This document shows, piece after piece, positions 6,930-15,842 of a DNA stretch of 64,000 nucleotides. Within the stretch, counting starts at the first letter, position 1. Each line of letters begins with the position of its first letter. Source of the stretch: Micromonospora purpureochromogenes (GTDB lineage Bacteria > Actinomycetota > Actinomycetes > Mycobacteriales > Micromonosporaceae); NCBI RefSeq assembly GCF_900091515.1, contig NZ_LT607410.1:1302001-1366000 (forward strand). The letters run 5' to 3'. The translations under genes and the position numbers were made by a program. A model generated the notes under the pieces. The model was not told where the DNA came from. It saw only the letters and a list, made by a program, of their open reading frames with translations, and ran no database searches.

Positions 6930-9900
6930 GTGAGTGAAACAGGGCAACCCGGTGCCGCCACCCCGGGAGAGCACGGTGACGGGACGGGTCAGCAGGACGA
7001 CCTGGCCCGTTCCGTCAGCGGGTGGGCACCCCCGGCGACCGGGTGGTCCGGCGGGGCGGACGCCCCCGCGTACCGGGACACCGTCGCCCCCTGGCACCGG
7101 CCCGACCTGGCAACCGGCTGGGCCGCCTCCTCCGCGCGCCACGGCGACCTGCCGGCGCCGCTGACCGACCCCGAGCCCGACCCCGCGCCGCGCAACGGGC
7201 GCGCCCACCTCAACGGCGTCGGCCACCCCGGCGAGGAGCCGCGCGGCCGACCGTCCCCGGTGAGCGCCCCGCCCGCCGACGCCCCCCGCTTCGGCGCTGA
7301 CCTGCGGCGGGACGCCGACGGCGACCGACTCGTCGTACCGGCGCAGCGGCCGGCGCCCTCGACCGAGCAGCAGGCCGGGTCGGCCGACCCGGACGCCGCC
7401 GCGCGGCACTCCTCGGAGGAGCCACCCCGGCTCGGCCGCTGGGCGGACGGGGGGCTGCCCACGTCCGCGCCACCGGCCGTGCAGGTCCCGCCGGTCGGCA
7501 CCGCCGCCTCCGGCTTCGAGGTCCCGCCGGGCTTCCACGCGCCCCGTCCGGAGCGTGGCCAGGCCGACCGGGCCGAGGCCGACGAGTTCCCGCCCGACGT
7601 GCCCGGCGCCCGGGCCGACCGTCCGCACGCCGGCTCACCGGACGAGTCGACCGGTGCCCGCGGCGGTGACGAGGCGGCCGCCGGGCGCGGTGAGCCGGAC
7701 CCGCACGCCGAGCAGCCCTACGCCGGCCATCGTCCCGCCGACGAACCGGACTGGTCCGGCCCGAGCTGGAACCGGCCGAGCTGGGGCGGCGGCTGGGCGC
7801 CGCCGTGGGCGCGCGAGGACGAGCCGCCGACCAGCCGCCGGTCCCGGCCCGACCGGACGCCGGAGCGGTCGGCCGAGCCCGCCCGGCCGTACGAGCCGGT
7901 CCGCGCCGAGCCGGCCCGGCCGTACGAGCCGGTCCCGGCCGAGCCCGCCCGCCCCTTCGAGCCGGTGCGGTCCGAGGAGCCCCGGCCGTACGAGCCGACC
8001 CGCGCCGACCGGGAGGCCCGGGCCGACCGGGAAGCGTCGACCGACCGACCGGCGCCGGATCGGTCCGCCGTGGACGGAGCCGCCGGGTGGGCCGGTTCCC
8101 GATCCGCCCCGCCGCCCTCCGCCGCCCCCCGCAGCGCCCCGCCGGCCGCCGCGCCCGCCAGCGCGCCCCCGGTCGTAGCCCCCGCCAGCGCCCCGCCCGC
8201 CAGTGCCCCGCCCGCCGCCGGGCCGCACCGCGAACTCCCGGCGGATCGGGCCTACCGCACGTCACCGGCCAGCGGTTCCTACGGATCGGCGCCGTCGGTC
8301 GGGTCATCCGCTTCGGCACCGACGGCCGGCTCGTACGGCGCGGCACCGACCGCCGGGTCCTCCGCTTCGGCACCGGGGACCGACTCCTCCGGTTCGGCAC
8401 CGAGCACCGGGTCCTACGGATCGGCACCGAGCACGGGGTGGTACGGCCGGTCGGCGACCAGCGGCTCCTACCGCGCCGCACCGAGCACCGGCCCCTACGG
8501 CCAGACGTCCGGCGCCGCACCGAGCATCGACTCCTACGGCGAGACGTCCGGCGCAGCGGCGAGCACCCGGTCCTACGGCGAGACGCCCACTGCCGTGCCG
8601 CCGGTCGAGGCGCCGGCCGCCGCGCCCCGGAGCGCTCCTCCGGCCGGCACGACCGCCCCCTACAGCGCGCCGCCCGCCCCCGCCCAGGCGCCGGCCGCTG
8701 ACAGCAGTCCGACCATCGACCGGGCCGACCGGCCGTTCCGGCTCCGGTCCGTGCCGGCGGAGACCGCGAGCGCCCCGGCGGAGCTTCCCGGCCACCAGCC
8801 GACTCCCACCGGTCCCGGCGCCGCGGCGGACCCCGCCACGAGCGGGCCACGCCGCCTGGACCGCACTCCCTCCGCGCCCGCTCCGACGAGCGCACCCCAC
8901 TACGCGGCCCGCCGCTCCGCACCCGATCCGGCGCCTCCGGCCGAGCCGGCCGTGGAGGACGGGACGTCGGAGCCCGGCGCGGTGGTGCTGCCGCAGCGCG
9001 TCCCCGCCGAGCCGGACGTGCCCGTTGTGCCGGAGCCGCCAGCCGTGGAGCCACCCGCCGAGACCCCGGAACTCGCCCGTATCGCCACCCACCTGCGCCG
9101 GGACGACGAGCCCGCCCCGTTGCGGGAGCGGCCGGAGGGCTTCGACGTCAACGCCATCCTGGACGCCGTGCGGGAGGTGGCCGGCGTGCGCGACGCCGCG
9201 TTGCGCCGTACCCCGGCCGGCGCGCACAGCCTCCGGCTGGACCTCGCCGACGGGGCGGACCCGGCCGAGGTGAGCCGGATGGTGGCCCGACTGCTCCAGG
9301 AGCGGATGGGGCTGGCCGCCGCTCCGCAGAACCTGCCCGGCACGACCCCCGCCCCGGCACCGTTGCGCCGCCGCTCCGCCGAGACCCGCGCGCCCGAGAC
9401 CCGAACGCCCGAGCCGCGGGGCGCCGAGCCGCGCCCCGGCGAGGCGCCGGCCCGGCCGCGCGACACGGAGTCCCGCCCCGGCGACCTGCGCCGGCAGGAG
9501 CCGGGGGCGGGCCCGTCGAGGCGGTCCCGTCCGGCCGACCCGTCCGGTGCGGGTCGCGCGCCCGCCGGCACCGGGCGCGGCGTCGCCGACCAGTCGCCCG
9601 GGGCCCGCCCGACGGCCGAGGCGGCCACCGCCCCCGCGCCCGGCCGGGTGGAGGACTACCCGGGCACGGTCGAGGGGGTGCCCCGCCGGCGCCGGCAGGT
9701 CTCCGCGCACCGGGGCCGGGCCAGTGTGGAGGAGGCGAGCGCGGCCTCCGCGCCGCCGGCCACCGGCAGCCCGGCCACGCTCGGCACCTCGTACTCCGGC
9801 GGGCAGATGACCACGACGGAGACCGCGCCCTCCCGACCGCTGGACACCGGCGGCGCGCCGGGGCCGCGGGTGGTGATCGACCACGTCCAGGTGAGCACCT

Positions 9901-10265
9901 TCGGCCTCGACGCCACCGTCGAGGTGCGCCTGCTCGCCGGCGGCGAGCAGGCGGCCGGGAACTCCACCGGGCCGGCCGTGGACGGGTACGTCCTGCGGCT
10001 CTGTGCGGTCGCCGCCGCGGCGGCGGTGGACCAGCTGCTGCGCGGCGCCGACGGCACCCCCGAGCGCGGTCGGTGCTTCGTCGAGCACGCCGCGGTGGTC
10101 CCGTTCGGCAACTGTGAGGTGGCCACTGTGGTGGTGCTGCTGGTCTGCGACGGCTGGGTCGAGCAGCTCGCCGGCTCCGCGCTGGTCGCCGGTGATCCCC
10201 GGCAGGCGGTGGTCCGCGCCAGGCTGGCCGCCGTCAACCGGCGCCTGGAGGCGTTGCTGGCCTGA
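6930..10265 (+). CDS. Large low-complexity protein with conserved C-terminal domain
   Basis: An 1111-residue protein starting at GTG 6930, with AAGGAG six bases upstream and a TAGCCT box at 6898-6903. Residues 1-730 are disordered and rich in Pro, Ala, Arg and Glu. They include RPYEPV repeats (about 317-360) and Ser-Gly-Tyr-Ala-Pro repeats (about 440-557). A small alpha-beta domain follows (FDVNAILDAVREVAGVRDAA, about 734). After more disorder there is a compact C-terminal domain from about residue 980 (VVIDHVQVSTFGLDA, then CFVEHAAVVPFGNCEVATVV) ending at the stop. I know no function. No signal peptide or TM helix is visible, so it is probably cytoplasmic, perhaps a scaffold. It is followed closely by the lipV-like gene. 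Confidence 0.75.
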   Translation: MSETGQPGAATPGEHGDGTGQQDDLARSVSGWAPPATGWSGGADAPAYRDTVAPWHRPDLATGWAASSARHGDLPAPLTDPEPDPAPRNGRAHLNGVGHPGEEPRGRPSPVSAPPADAPRFGADLRRDADGDRLVVPAQRPAPSTEQQAGSADPDAAARHSSEEPPRLGRWADGGLPTSAPPAVQVPPVGTAASGFEVPPGFHAPRPERGQADRAEADEFPPDVPGARADRPHAGSPDESTGARGGDEAAAGRGEPDPHAEQPYAGHRPADEPDWSGPSWNRPSWGGGWAPPWAREDEPPTSRRSRPDRTPERSAEPARPYEPVRAEPARPYEPVPAEPARPFEPVRSEEPRPYEPTRADREARADREASTDRPAPDRSAVDGAAGWAGSRSAPPPSAAPRSAPPAAAPASAPPVVAPASAPPASAPPAAGPHRELPADRAYRTSPASGSYGSAPSVGSSASAPTAGSYGAAPTAGSSASAPGTDSSGSAPSTGSYGSAPSTGWYGRSATSGSYRAAPSTGPYGQTSGAAPSIDSYGETSGAAASTRSYGETPTAVPPVEAPAAAPRSAPPAGTTAPYSAPPAPAQAPAADSSPTIDRADRPFRLRSVPAETASAPAELPGHQPTPTGPGAAADPATSGPRRLDRTPSAPAPTSAPHYAARRSAPDPAPPAEPAVEDGTSEPGAVVLPQRVPAEPDVPVVPEPPAVEPPAETPELARIATHLRRDDEPAPLRERPEGFDVNAILDAVREVAGVRDAALRRTPAGAHSLRLDLADGADPAEVSRMVARLLQERMGLAAAPQNLPGTTPAPAPLRRRSAETRAPETRTPEPRGAEPRPGEAPARPRDTESRPGDLRRQEPGAGPSRRSRPADPSGAGRAPAGTGRGVADQSPGARPTAEAATAPAPGRVEDYPGTVEGVPRRRRQVSAHRGRASVEEASAASAPPATGSPATLGTSYSGGQMTTTETAPSRPLDTGGAPGPRVVIDHVQVSTFGLDATVEVRLLAGGEQAAGNSTGPAVDGYVLRLCAVAAAAAVDQLLRGADGTPERGRCFVEHAAVVPFGNCEVATVVVLLVCDGWVEQLAGSALVAGDPRQAVVRARLAAVNRRLEALLA
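7881..8010 (+). repeat. In-frame RPYEPV tandem repeat
   Basis: Four degenerate copies encode RPYEPV/RPFEPV/RPYEPT followed by a short acidic-basic spacer. The period is about 33-39 bases. It lies within the large low-complexity gene and keeps its frame. Confidence 0.7.
8251..8600 (+). repeat. In-frame Ser-Gly-Tyr-Ala-Pro repeat tract
   Basis: Roughly ten degenerate copies of a 30-36 base unit encode variants of GSYGSAPSTG. The tract is inside the disordered part of the large protein. Copies differ at many positions, so it is an old expansion rather than a recent slip. Confidence 0.7.
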
Positions 10266-10311
10266 GCGGCGCGCTGTTCGCCGGCGGGTCGTGCTGGGCA
10301 CACTGGGAAGC

Positions 10312-11286
10312 ATGAAGCGAGCCGCCCTCTGGCCCGAGCACCTGCTGCCCCCGCACCATGTTCCGCCGCCCTGGCCGGGCCGGGAGGTACGCCTCGACGG
10401 CACGGTCACCTACGTCCGGGACACCCCGGCCACGAGTGCGGACGCGGAGCCGGCGCTCTACGTGCACGGGCTGGGCGGCTCGTCGCAGAACTGGACGGAC
10501 CTGGCCGGCCTGCTCGCCCACCGGCTCGACGGGCAGGCCATCGACCTGCCCGGGTTCGGGCGCAGCGAGCCGGGGCGGCGCTACACGATCCCGGCCTTCG
10601 CCGAGCGGGTGGTCCGCTGGATCGAGCACTCCGACCGGGGGCCGGTGCACCTGTTCGGCAACTCCCTGGGCGGGGCGATCGCGGTGCACGTGGCGGGGCT
10701 GCGGCCGGAGTTGGTGCGTACCCTCACGCTGGTCTCCCCGGCGCTGCCGTTCCTGGATTTCCGCCGCTCGTTGCAGGGGCGGATGCTGCCGCTGCTGGCC
10801 ATCCCGCGCGGGGAGTGGCTGGCGGCCTGGCGGCTGGCCCAGCTCGCCCCCGAGGTGATGGCCCAGCAGGTGCTGGAGGCGTGCTTCGCCGACCTGAGCC
10901 GGATCAGCGAGCAGCGCCGGCAGGAGGCGCTGGAGGAGATCCGGGTGCGCTACGAGGCCTCGCACTACGCCGCCGCGTACGTCCGGACGTTCCGCGGCCT
11001 GGTCTCCAGCTTCCTGCGCTCGTACCTGCCGGGCGCGGGGTCGATGTGGCGGATCGCCGCGTCCGTGCAGGCCCCGACGCTGGTGGTGGGCGGCCTGCAG
11101 GACAAGCTGGTGGACGTGCGGGTGGCGCCGCAGGCGGCCCGGGCGATCCCGGACAGCCGGCTGATGATGCTCGAAGGGGTCGGCCACGTGGCGCAGGTGG
11201 AGGTACCGCGCACGGTGGCCCGGGCGGTTCTGCACCTGCTCGCCGAAACGGAGGAGGCCGGGAGGCGCTCCGACATGGCAGGCTGA
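10312..11286 (+). CDS. Alpha/beta hydrolase, LipV-like
   Basis: A 324-residue alpha/beta hydrolase fold enzyme. The oxyanion motif HGLGGSSQNW is followed by the nucleophile elbow GNSLGG with Ser118. An Asp near LQDKLVD and His in GVGHVAQ complete the triad. The likely reaction is ester hydrolysis; the substrate is unknown. The neighbourhood is near DUF3152 and moeZ genes, as for lipV (Rv3203) in M. tuberculosis. ATG 10312 is chosen because the protein then begins in the usual place; an upstream box CACACT ends seven bases before it. The DUF3152 gene follows after six bases, so the two are probably one transcript. Confidence 0.85.
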   Translation: MKRAALWPEHLLPPHHVPPPWPGREVRLDGTVTYVRDTPATSADAEPALYVHGLGGSSQNWTDLAGLLAHRLDGQAIDLPGFGRSEPGRRYTIPAFAERVVRWIEHSDRGPVHLFGNSLGGAIAVHVAGLRPELVRTLTLVSPALPFLDFRRSLQGRMLPLLAIPRGEWLAAWRLAQLAPEVMAQQVLEACFADLSRISEQRRQEALEEIRVRYEASHYAAAYVRTFRGLVSSFLRSYLPGAGSMWRIAASVQAPTLVVGGLQDKLVDVRVAPQAARAIPDSRLMMLEGVGHVAQVEVPRTVARAVLHLLAETEEAGRRSDMAG

Positions 11287-11292
11287 CCCCCG

Positions 11293-12174
11293 ATGCCCGA
11301 GTACCTCCCCCACGATCACCGGCGCGCGCGTGCGACCCACCGTGGCCGCCGCGCGCCCGGCGCAGGCCGTCGCTGGACGGTCCTGCTGCTGGCGATGCTC
11401 GCGGTGGTGGTCGGTGCGGGCGCGGCGCTCTCCGCCGGCCGTCCCGGGGCCGTGGCCGAGACGTTCGCCGCCGGGACGCCGGCTCCCCGGCCGACCGCCA
11501 CGCCGCTCACCCCGTCGCCGTTGCCGGTGGTCACCCCGAGCCCGTCCGTGACCAGTACGGCCCCGCTGCTCCTGCTCGCGGGCCCGGTGCCGTCCGCCGG
11601 GCGGGGCAGTTTCGGGTACGACGACCGGGCCGGTCCGGTGCTGGGGCGGGGCGGCCCGGTGCAGCGGTACCGGGTGGCGGTGGAGAACGGCTCCGGTGAG
11701 GACGTGCACGCCTTCTCCGACGAGGCGCAGGCGGCGCTGGCCGGGCCGGGGAGCTGGGTGGACAGCGGGCGGCTGCGGTTGCGCCGGGTGCCGGCGGGCG
11801 AGGCGTACGACTTCACGATCTACCTGGCCACGCCGACCACGGCGGGGCGGATGTGCCGGGCCGGGGGAGTGGACATCCGGGTGGGCGGCCGGCCGTACAC
11901 GTCGTGCCGGGCGCCGGGGAAGGTGATCATCAACCTGGACCGGTGGCGGACCTCGGTGCCGCACTTCGTGCGGGCCGGTGTGCCGCTGTCGCTCTACCGC
12001 ACCTACGTGGTCAACCACGAGGCGGGCCACCAGTTGGGGCACCACCACGAGCGCTGCCCGGGGCCGGGCCGGCCGGCGCCGGTGATGCAGCAGCAGTCGC
12101 TCTTCCTGGACGGCTGCACCGCCAACCAGTGGCCGTACCTCAACGGGCGGCGGTACACCGGCCGTCCGGTCTGA
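11293..12174 (+). CDS. DUF3152 metallopeptidase-like membrane-anchored protein (copy 1)
   Basis: A 293-residue protein with a single N-terminal TM anchor (about 28-48, LLLAMLAVVVGAGAAL), a Pro/Thr-rich stalk, then a DUF3152 domain. The domain carries HEAGHQLGHHHERC, an HExxH-like zinc motif in which the second His is preceded by GHQLG (HEAGH then GHHH). A conserved Cys pair and PAPVMQQQ follow. The catalytic domain should face outside. M. tuberculosis Rv3207c is the related protein next to moeZ. It follows the lipV-like gene with a six-base gap. Proteolytic activity is inferred from the motif only. Confidence 0.8.
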   Translation: MPEYLPHDHRRARATHRGRRAPGAGRRWTVLLLAMLAVVVGAGAALSAGRPGAVAETFAAGTPAPRPTATPLTPSPLPVVTPSPSVTSTAPLLLLAGPVPSAGRGSFGYDDRAGPVLGRGGPVQRYRVAVENGSGEDVHAFSDEAQAALAGPGSWVDSGRLRLRRVPAGEAYDFTIYLATPTTAGRMCRAGGVDIRVGGRPYTSCRAPGKVIINLDRWRTSVPHFVRAGVPLSLYRTYVVNHEAGHQLGHHHERCPGPGRPAPVMQQQSLFLDGCTANQWPYLNGRRYTGRPV

Positions 12175-12257
12175 GCCCCGCCGCGCGCTCTGAAACATGC
12201 TCACGTAATCAGCGGTAAAAGCGCCCTTATGCCCGATTAGTCTGCCATGCTGATCGG

Positions 12258-13091
12258 GTGACCCCGTTCTCCCCACTCGCCGAGGGTGGCGAACCGGAAT
12301 CCGCCGACCCCGCCGTCCGCCCTGCCGGCGACACCCGACCCGGGCTGGTCCGGATGCGCCGCCGCCGGCGGCGTGCCGCCCTGCTCGGCCTGGTGGCGCT
12401 CGGCGCGACCGTGGCCGGCGTCGCTCTGGTCCGGACCGACGACCGGCCGTCCGTGCCCGCGTCCGCCGGGCTCTCGCGGGCGCACGGCTTCGGCGAGCAA
12501 CCCGCGCCCACCGCGTACCCGACCGACGGCTCCGGTCGTTTCGCCGCCGCCGACGGCCGCTCGCCGGTGCGCGGGTACGGCGGCCCGCTGCGCCGCTACC
12601 GGGTGGCGGTCGAGGAGGGCACCGGGCAGGACGCAGACCTCTTCGCCGACACCGTGGACGAGGCGCTCGCCGACCGGCGCAGCTGGATCGCCTCCGGCGA
12701 ACTGCGGGTGCAGCGGGTGCCCGAGGCCGCCGCCGCCGACTTCACCGTCTACCTCGCCACCCCGGCCACCTCCGAGCGGCTGTGCGCCGAGGGCGGGTTG
12801 AGCACCGAGGGGTACACCTCCTGCCGGCTGCCCGGTCAGGTGATCATCAACCTGGCCCGCTGGATGGACGCGGTGCCCGACTACGGTGCCCCGCTGGCCG
12901 TCTACCGGATGTACGTGGTCAACCACGAGGTCGGCCACGAGTTGGGCGAGGAGCACCAGGCCTGCCCCGGCCCCGGCGTGCCGGCCCCGGTCATGCAGCA
13001 GCAGACGTACGGGCTGGACGGCTGCGTCGCCAACGCCTGGCCGTACGTCGACGGGGTGCGCCATGAGGGCGCACTCGTCCCCGGTGTCTGA
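12258..13091 (+). CDS. DUF3152 metallopeptidase-like membrane-anchored protein (copy 2)
   Basis: A 277-residue paralogue of the preceding protein: N-terminal TM helix after an Arg-rich stretch (RRRRRRAALLGLVALGATVA), short linker, then the DUF3152 domain with HEVGHELGEEHQAC and PAPVMQQQ. The two genes share domain order and the C-terminal WPY motif, so they are a tandem duplication, but the stalk and N-terminus have diverged. The start is GTG 12258. A TAGTCT box at 12238-12243 suggests its own promoter with a short leader. It lies directly upstream of moeZ. Confidence 0.8.
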   Translation: MTPFSPLAEGGEPESADPAVRPAGDTRPGLVRMRRRRRRAALLGLVALGATVAGVALVRTDDRPSVPASAGLSRAHGFGEQPAPTAYPTDGSGRFAAADGRSPVRGYGGPLRRYRVAVEEGTGQDADLFADTVDEALADRRSWIASGELRVQRVPEAAAADFTVYLATPATSERLCAEGGLSTEGYTSCRLPGQVIINLARWMDAVPDYGAPLAVYRMYVVNHEVGHELGEEHQACPGPGVPAPVMQQQTYGLDGCVANAWPYVDGVRHEGALVPGV

Positions 13092-13201
13092 GTTATTCCC
13101 GCTCCCGCATGTCGGGCTACGTGTCACTGCTCATGGCCGACCGGGCCTCCGGCGAGCGACAATGGCGCGGTTCGCCACCAGCCGATCCCGGGGAGTCCAC
13201 C

Positions 13202-14383
13202 GTGTCGCTGCCCCCGCTCGTCGAGCCCGCCGCCGAGCTGACCGTTGACGAGATCCGCCGCTACTCGCGCCACCTGATCATCCCGGACGTCGGGGTCACG
13301 GGCCAGAAGCGGCTGAAGAACGCCCGGGTGCTCTGTGTGGGCGCCGGCGGTCTCGGCTCACCCGCCCTGCTGTACCTCGCCGCGGCCGGCGTCGGCACGC
13401 TCGGCATCATCGACTTCGACACGGTCGACGAGTCCAACCTCCAGCGGCAGGTCATCCACGGCGTCTCCGACGTCGGCCGCCCGAAGGCGGAGTCCGCCGC
13501 GGCCTCGATCAGCGAGATCAACCCGCTGGTGAACGTGCGGATCCACAACACCGCGCTGGACCGGGAGAACGTCCGCGAGATCTTCGCCGAGTACGACCTG
13601 ATCGTCGACGGCACCGACAACTTCGCCACCCGCTACATGGTCAACGACGCCGCGGTGCTGCTCGGCAAGCCGTACGTCTGGGGTTCGATCTACCGCTTCG
13701 ACGGCCAGGCGTCGGTGTTCTGGGCCGAGCACGGCCCCTGCTACCGCTGCCTCTACCCGGAGCCCCCGCCGCCCGGCATGGTCCCGTCCTGCGCCGAGGG
13801 CGGCGTGCTCGGCGTGCTCTGCGCGTCGATCGGCTCGATCCAGGTCAACGAGGCGATCAAGCTGCTCACCGGCATCGGCGAGCCGCTGGTCGGCCGGCTG
13901 ATGGTCTACGACGCCCTGGAGATGTCGTACCGCAAGATCAAGGTTCGCAAGGACCCGAACTGCGTGCTCTGCGGCGAGAACCCGACGGTCACCGACCTGC
14001 TGGAGGACTACGAGGACTTCTGCGGCGCGGTTTCCGAGGAGGCGCAGGAGGCGGTGGTCGACGCCACCATCACCGCACTGGAGCTCAAGGAGTGGCAGGA
14101 CGCCGGCAAGGACATCTTCCTGGTCGACGTCCGCGAGCCCGCCGAGTACGAGATCGTCCGCATCCCCGGCGCCACGCTGATCCCCAAGGGCGACATCATC
14201 TCCGGCGAGGCGCTGGCGAAGCTGCCGCAGGACCGGCAGATCGTGCTGCACTGCAAGTCCGGCGTCCGCTCCGCCGAGGCGCTCGCCGCCCTCAAGGCGG
14301 CCGGGTTCCGCGACGCGGTGCACGTCCAGGGTGGTGTGCTCTCCTGGATCAAGCAGATCGATCCCTCGCTGCCCGCGTACTGA
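13202..14383 (+). CDS. moeZ: Adenylyltransferase/sulfurtransferase MoeZ
   Basis: A 393-residue two-domain enzyme that adenylates and then thiocarboxylates the C-terminus of ubiquitin-like sulfur carriers (MoaD, ThiS, CysO type). The N-terminal ThiF/MoeB domain has the nucleotide loop GAGGLGSP and zinc Cys pairs CYRC and CVLC. The C-terminal rhodanese domain has catalytic Cys351 in HCKSGVRS. GTG 13202 is chosen because GGGGAG lies seven bases upstream. Length matches M. tuberculosis MoeZ (Rv3206c), and the neighbouring DUF3152 genes agree. Cytoplasmic; molybdopterin and cysteine/thiamine sulfur pathways. Confidence 0.93.
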   Translation: MSLPPLVEPAAELTVDEIRRYSRHLIIPDVGVTGQKRLKNARVLCVGAGGLGSPALLYLAAAGVGTLGIIDFDTVDESNLQRQVIHGVSDVGRPKAESAAASISEINPLVNVRIHNTALDRENVREIFAEYDLIVDGTDNFATRYMVNDAAVLLGKPYVWGSIYRFDGQASVFWAEHGPCYRCLYPEPPPPGMVPSCAEGGVLGVLCASIGSIQVNEAIKLLTGIGEPLVGRLMVYDALEMSYRKIKVRKDPNCVLCGENPTVTDLLEDYEDFCGAVSEEAQEAVVDATITALELKEWQDAGKDIFLVDVREPAEYEIVRIPGATLIPKGDIISGEALAKLPQDRQIVLHCKSGVRSAEALAALKAAGFRDAVHVQGGVLSWIKQIDPSLPAY

Positions 14384-14464
14384 GCGACGGCCGGGGCCGG
14401 CGGCGGGCCACTCACCCGCCCCGGCCTCGGCCGATCCACCGAGGCGCGATCATCTTTGCGCAGG

Positions 14465-14470
14465 TAGCGT
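14465..14470 (+). promoter_or_regulatory. -10 box of leaderless repeat-protein gene
   Basis: TAGCGT fits TANNNT and ends seven bases before GTG 14478. This spacing is what leaderless actinobacterial genes show and argues against the in-frame GTG at 14469, which would overlap the box. Confidence 0.5.
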
Positions 14471-14477
14471 GACCGCC

Positions 14478-15317
14478 GTGGTGGACATGGACGCCGCTAT
14501 CGGCTTCGTCGTGGCGCACGGGGATGCGGTGGACCGCGCCCGTCTCTCCCGGCTGCGCACCGGCGCGCCGGTGCCGGTCGAGCTGCTCGACGCCGCCGAG
14601 GCCGGGCAGACGCCCGACGGCGGCTGGCCGGCCGTCCTGGACGGTGCCGTCGGCTCCGTCGACGCGACCTGCTTCCGCCTGGCCGAGCTGGACGACCTCG
14701 GCGCCCTCGGCCGCCCGGCGGCCCGGCACGCGCTGGACTGGCTCGCCGCCCGCCAGCTGCCCGACGGCGGCTGGGACGAGGACCCGTCGCTGGCCGGCCT
14801 CGCCCCGGAGTGGGCCCGGCCGGGCGATCCGGAGGCCCGGTTCTACCTGACCGCCAACGCCGGGTTCTGGCTGACCGTGGCCGGCCTGGACGCCCGCGCC
14901 GCCGGCCCGCTCGACCACCGTGTCGGCGGCGCGTACGCCGGGGTGGTGCAGGCGGCGGCGCACGCGGTCGCCGCGCAGCTCACCCCGGACGGCGGCTGGC
15001 CGTCCTTCCTGCCCGCCGGCTGGCTGAGCGCGGCCGTGCTGCACCGGCAGGAGATGTACTACGAGTCGGCGCGGATCCAGGCGGTGCTGGCCGAGCGGAT
15101 CCCGCGGATGTCCCCGGCCGACGTGGCCTGGCTGGCCGCGACGCTGCGCCGCGTCGAGGTGGGCGAGGAGCAGTGGCTGCTGGTCTCGGCCCGCCGCCGG
15201 CTCGCCGAGACCCAGCGCAGCGACGGCGGCTGGGACAGCGACGACGGTCACCAGTTCGACGTGCACACCACGCTGCGGGCGATCCGGGCCTGCCGGACGG
15301 TCACTTCAACTGGCTGA
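14478..15317 (+). CDS. Prenyltransferase/squalene-oxidase-type alpha-toroid repeat protein
   Basis: A 279-residue protein with repeated QTPDGGWP, QLPDGGWDED, LTPDGGWPSF and QRSDGGWDSD motifs, the QW-like repeats of the alpha/alpha-toroid found in terpene cyclases and prenyltransferase beta subunits. The DXDD catalytic motif of squalene-hopene cyclases is absent and the protein is less than half their length, so it is unlikely to be a cyclase. A binding or scaffold role is possible. GTG 14478 follows a -10 box by seven bases. Its last 17 bases overlap the end of the convergent immunity-like gene. Confidence 0.75.
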   Translation: MVDMDAAIGFVVAHGDAVDRARLSRLRTGAPVPVELLDAAEAGQTPDGGWPAVLDGAVGSVDATCFRLAELDDLGALGRPAARHALDWLAARQLPDGGWDEDPSLAGLAPEWARPGDPEARFYLTANAGFWLTVAGLDARAAGPLDHRVGGAYAGVVQAAAHAVAAQLTPDGGWPSFLPAGWLSAAVLHRQEMYYESARIQAVLAERIPRMSPADVAWLAATLRRVEVGEEQWLLVSARRRLAETQRSDGGWDSDDGHQFDVHTTLRAIRACRTVTSTG

Positions 15318-15816
15318 TCACCAGCGGCCACCAACCGTCCGGGGCGAACGCGGCCGGGTCGATGCTCTCCAGCACCATCCGCAGCGTCTCGGCCCGCTCG
15401 GCCCGGCCCGCCTTGCCCTCGTCCGCCTCGACGAAGAGCGCGAACTGGTAGAGGAACTCGATGAAGGTGCGGAAGCTGCTGTTGACGCCCTGGATGTCCT
15501 GCTGGTCCAGGTCGAACTGGAGGATCTCGCCGTTGCGCGGGTCCAGCACGTAGAGCAGGTCCGGGTTGTCGGCGACCGCGCCCACCACGATCAGCCGGAC
15601 GTCCAGCGAACCGTCCTCGGTGCTGAGCTGGATGGTGTCGTACAGCTCGATGTCGCCTTCGAGGAAGGCGGTGTAGACGACCGCCACGTCGAGCGGGATC
15701 TCATCGCCGGCGGGGAGCAGGTCGGGGCTGAACCCACCCTCCAGCCACGCCTCGCGCGGGTACGGGATGAGCTCGTCCTCGCTCCACAGTGCCGTGAACC
15801 GGGGATCAGCTGCCAT
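15301..15816 (-). CDS. SUKH-type immunity protein (distal gene of toxin operon)
   Basis: A 171-residue acidic cytoplasmic protein. The pattern with IQGVNSSFRTFIEFLYQF near the C-terminal third resembles SUKH-4 family immunity proteins that neutralise secreted nucleases. The ATG at 15816 has AAGGA six bases upstream. It is the last gene of the minus-strand operon that starts at 18329 and follows another SUKH-like protein by 26 bases. Its end overlaps the convergent repeat-protein gene by 17 bases. The family call rests on pattern memory, the immunity role on operon position. Confidence 0.65.
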   Translation of the reverse strand: MAADPRFTALWSEDELIPYPREAWLEGGFSPDLLPAGDEIPLDVAVVYTAFLEGDIELYDTIQLSTEDGSLDVRLIVVGAVADNPDLLYVLDPRNGEILQFDLDQQDIQGVNSSFRTFIEFLYQFALFVEADEGKAGRAERAETLRMVLESIDPAAFAPDGWWPLVISQLK

Positions 15817-15842
15817 GACGGTCCTTCGGGTCGACGGGGGAT

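Noticed and set aside
8251..8600. Repeats that could suggest a CRISPR-like array
   Set aside because: Units are 30-36 bases, degenerate, have no unique spacers and keep one reading frame. They encode protein repeats. No cas gene is nearby.
8304..10409. Open frame of about 700 codons opposite the large low-complexity gene
   Set aside because: Coding signals (start with AAGGAG, conserved C-terminal domain) support the plus-strand gene; the minus frame has repetitive Gly/Arg/Val sequence typical of antisense reading of Pro/Ala codons.
14478..15317. Terpene (squalene-hopene) cyclase
   Set aside because: The QW-like repeats fit the fold, but the DXDD acid motif is missing and the protein is less than half the needed length.
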